Source of the DNA: Terramyces sp. JEL0728 | Lineage: Eukaryota > Chytridiomycota > Chytridiomycetes > Rhizophydiales > Terramycetaceae | Assembly: GCA_027603945.1 (NCBI GenBank) | Contig: JADIIU010000188.1 | Location: 1 to 18,981, forward strand | Direction: 5' to 3' | Length of the DNA: 18,981 bases | Shown here: positions 17,927 to 18,981 of the stretch, piece by piece | Position numbering within the stretch: position 1 is the first letter of the stretch | Layout: every line of letters begins with the position of its first letter | Translations under genes and position numbers: made by a program | Notes under the pieces: model-generated | Told to the model about the DNA's origin: nothing | The model's database searches: none | The model's input: the letters and a program-made list of their open reading frames with translations, nothing else

Positions 17927-18980
17927 TTACAGTTTATTAGCAATTGCTTTGATTAATACAGCGTTAGCTTCGCCCGTTTCGGCAACCATGCGAGTGAATT
18001 CGCTATCATAGTCTAATAGTGCCTTTGGTGAATCGTATTCTATAATCTCGCCAAAAGATAGAACCATGATTTTATCATAGTCGGCAATGGTATTCAATCT
18101 GTGGGCAATAGTAATGATGGTGGATCCTTGGAAATCTCTTCTGATTGCTGTTTGGATAAATTCATCGGTTGCAAAATCAACTGACGCTGTTGCTTCATCA
18201 AGTAAAATGATTTTCGAGTTTTTCAGCCTGAATTAACAAAGAATTACATTGCTCTGGCTAGACAAATCAATTGTCTTTGGCCAGTGCTCCAGTTTTCGCC
18301 ATTTTCGGCAACAATAGATTCCAATCCCAAAGGTGCTCCTTTCACAACATCGTGCAGGTTGGCTCTCTTTAAAACATCCCAAATCTGATCATCTGGCTTT
18401 AGATTAGTTTACCTTTGTATTCCGAGAATGGATCAAGGTTGAATCTGATAGTCCCTGAAAACAAGACTGGCTCTTGAGGAATCACTGCAAGCTTGCTTCT
18501 TAAATCATGTAACCCAATCTTGCAAGTGTCGACCCCATCAATAATAATATTTCCAGACTCAAACTCAACCATCCTGAGTAACGTTGTGATGATTGTGGAC
18601 TTTCCTGCGCCAGTACGACCTACAATACCAACCTTTTCTCCAGCAGATATGTCAAAAGATACGTTTTTGAGGACCAACGGGAGATTTGGCAAATACCTAA
18701 ACTGCAGATTTCGAACTTGAATGTGGCCATTTTCCGGCCATTGGGGTGTTAATTTCCTTAATTCAATTTGGCCGTCTGCGACACCAAGCTGTTCGACTTC
18801 TTTGGAAACACGTTCCTCCGCAACCACATGAGACTGGATAACTCTAGGTCTTTCCGATTCCAAACTATCAGTATAATATATCATTCTTTCCGCGCTGTTC
18901 ATGTAAGTTTCCACATCAGTAGAGGTCTTGACGACCCAAGTAAAGGTTTGTGTAATTTGAAGCGAGTAGGCAATCAGCAA
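17927..18980 (-). CDS. ABCC/MRP-type ABC transporter, C-terminal part (5' end outside window)
   Basis: This is the 3' portion, 337 residues, of a full-size ABC exporter of the C (MRP/Ycf1) subfamily. It begins at the end of the second membrane domain (YSLQITQTFTWVVK) and the linker (SAERMIYYTDSLESERP). Introns 18393-18412 and 18228-18247 (20 nt each) are removed. The second nucleotide-binding domain is complete: Walker A GRTGAGKST, Q-loop VIPQEPVLFSGTIRFNLDPF (the FNLDPF is typical of ABCC), a signature WSTGQRQLICLARA in place of canonical LSGGQ, Walker B IILLDEATASVD with the catalytic Glu, and H-loop TIAHRLNTI. The second intron splits the gap between signature and Walker B. Members move glutathione or other conjugates across vacuolar or plasma membranes; the substrate is not predictable here. 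Confidence 0.95.
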
Positions 18981-18981
18981 C

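Overview
This is nuclear DNA of a compact opisthokont genome, most likely an early-diverging zoosporic fungus or a close relative. RBX1 and UBE2G1 are close to their animal orthologues. A secreted CAP protein with a Kex2-type site, a fungal-length trifunctional C1-THF synthase and a Vps38/UVRAG protein fit fungi. A C20orf85/LLC1/CIMIP1-family ciliary gene implies that the lineage makes, or recently made, a cilium. The species cannot be fixed from the sequence. The defining trait is intron size: about 30 spliceosomal introns can be placed, 20 of them exactly 19 or 20 nt and nearly all within 19-24 nt. Each has GT (once GC) at the start, AG at the end and a TTAAT/CTAAY-like branch site a few bases before the AG. 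Because these introns are so short, several real genes look like broken or frame-shifted ORFs until the introns are removed.

Layout: 122-2791 (-) multi-pass membrane protein of unknown function; 2813-3018 (+) spliced 61-aa protein; 3036-3107 (-) tRNA-Ala(CGC); 3196-3561 (-) doubtful ORF; 3496-6407 (+) C1-tetrahydrofolate synthase, six exons; 6497-6787 (+) small basic, possibly mitochondrial protein; 6917-7642 (+) secreted CAP/PRY protein; 7681-8652 (-) LicD-family type II membrane protein; 9099-10093 (+) seven-helix membrane protein; 10322-10687 (+) RBX1, five exons; 10938-11558 (+) UBE2G1-type E2, with two introns that abut directly; 11686-11922 (-) KEOPS subunit Pcc1; 12118-12705 (+) CIMIP1-type ciliary protein; 12725-13124 (-) DUF4286 protein; 13125-14014 mostly non-coding; 14015-15232 (+) UDP-glucose 4-epimerase; 15233-16027 unresolved; 16028-16411 (+) Ser-rich small protein; 16536-17857 (-) UVRAG/Vps38; 17927-18980 (-) 3' part of an ABCC/MRP transporter that runs off the window.

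The genes do not form a pathway, as is usual for a eukaryote. RBX1 (cullin-RING ligase RING subunit) and UBE2G1 (an E2 known to extend Lys48 chains with cullin-RING ligases) are adjacent and co-oriented. Spacing is very tight: stop codons of convergent genes are 19-38 bp apart, ABC and UVRAG are separated by about 70 bp, and one divergent ATG pair is 21 bp apart. TATA-like boxes lie 31-47 bp upstream of several ATGs, so 5' leaders are short.
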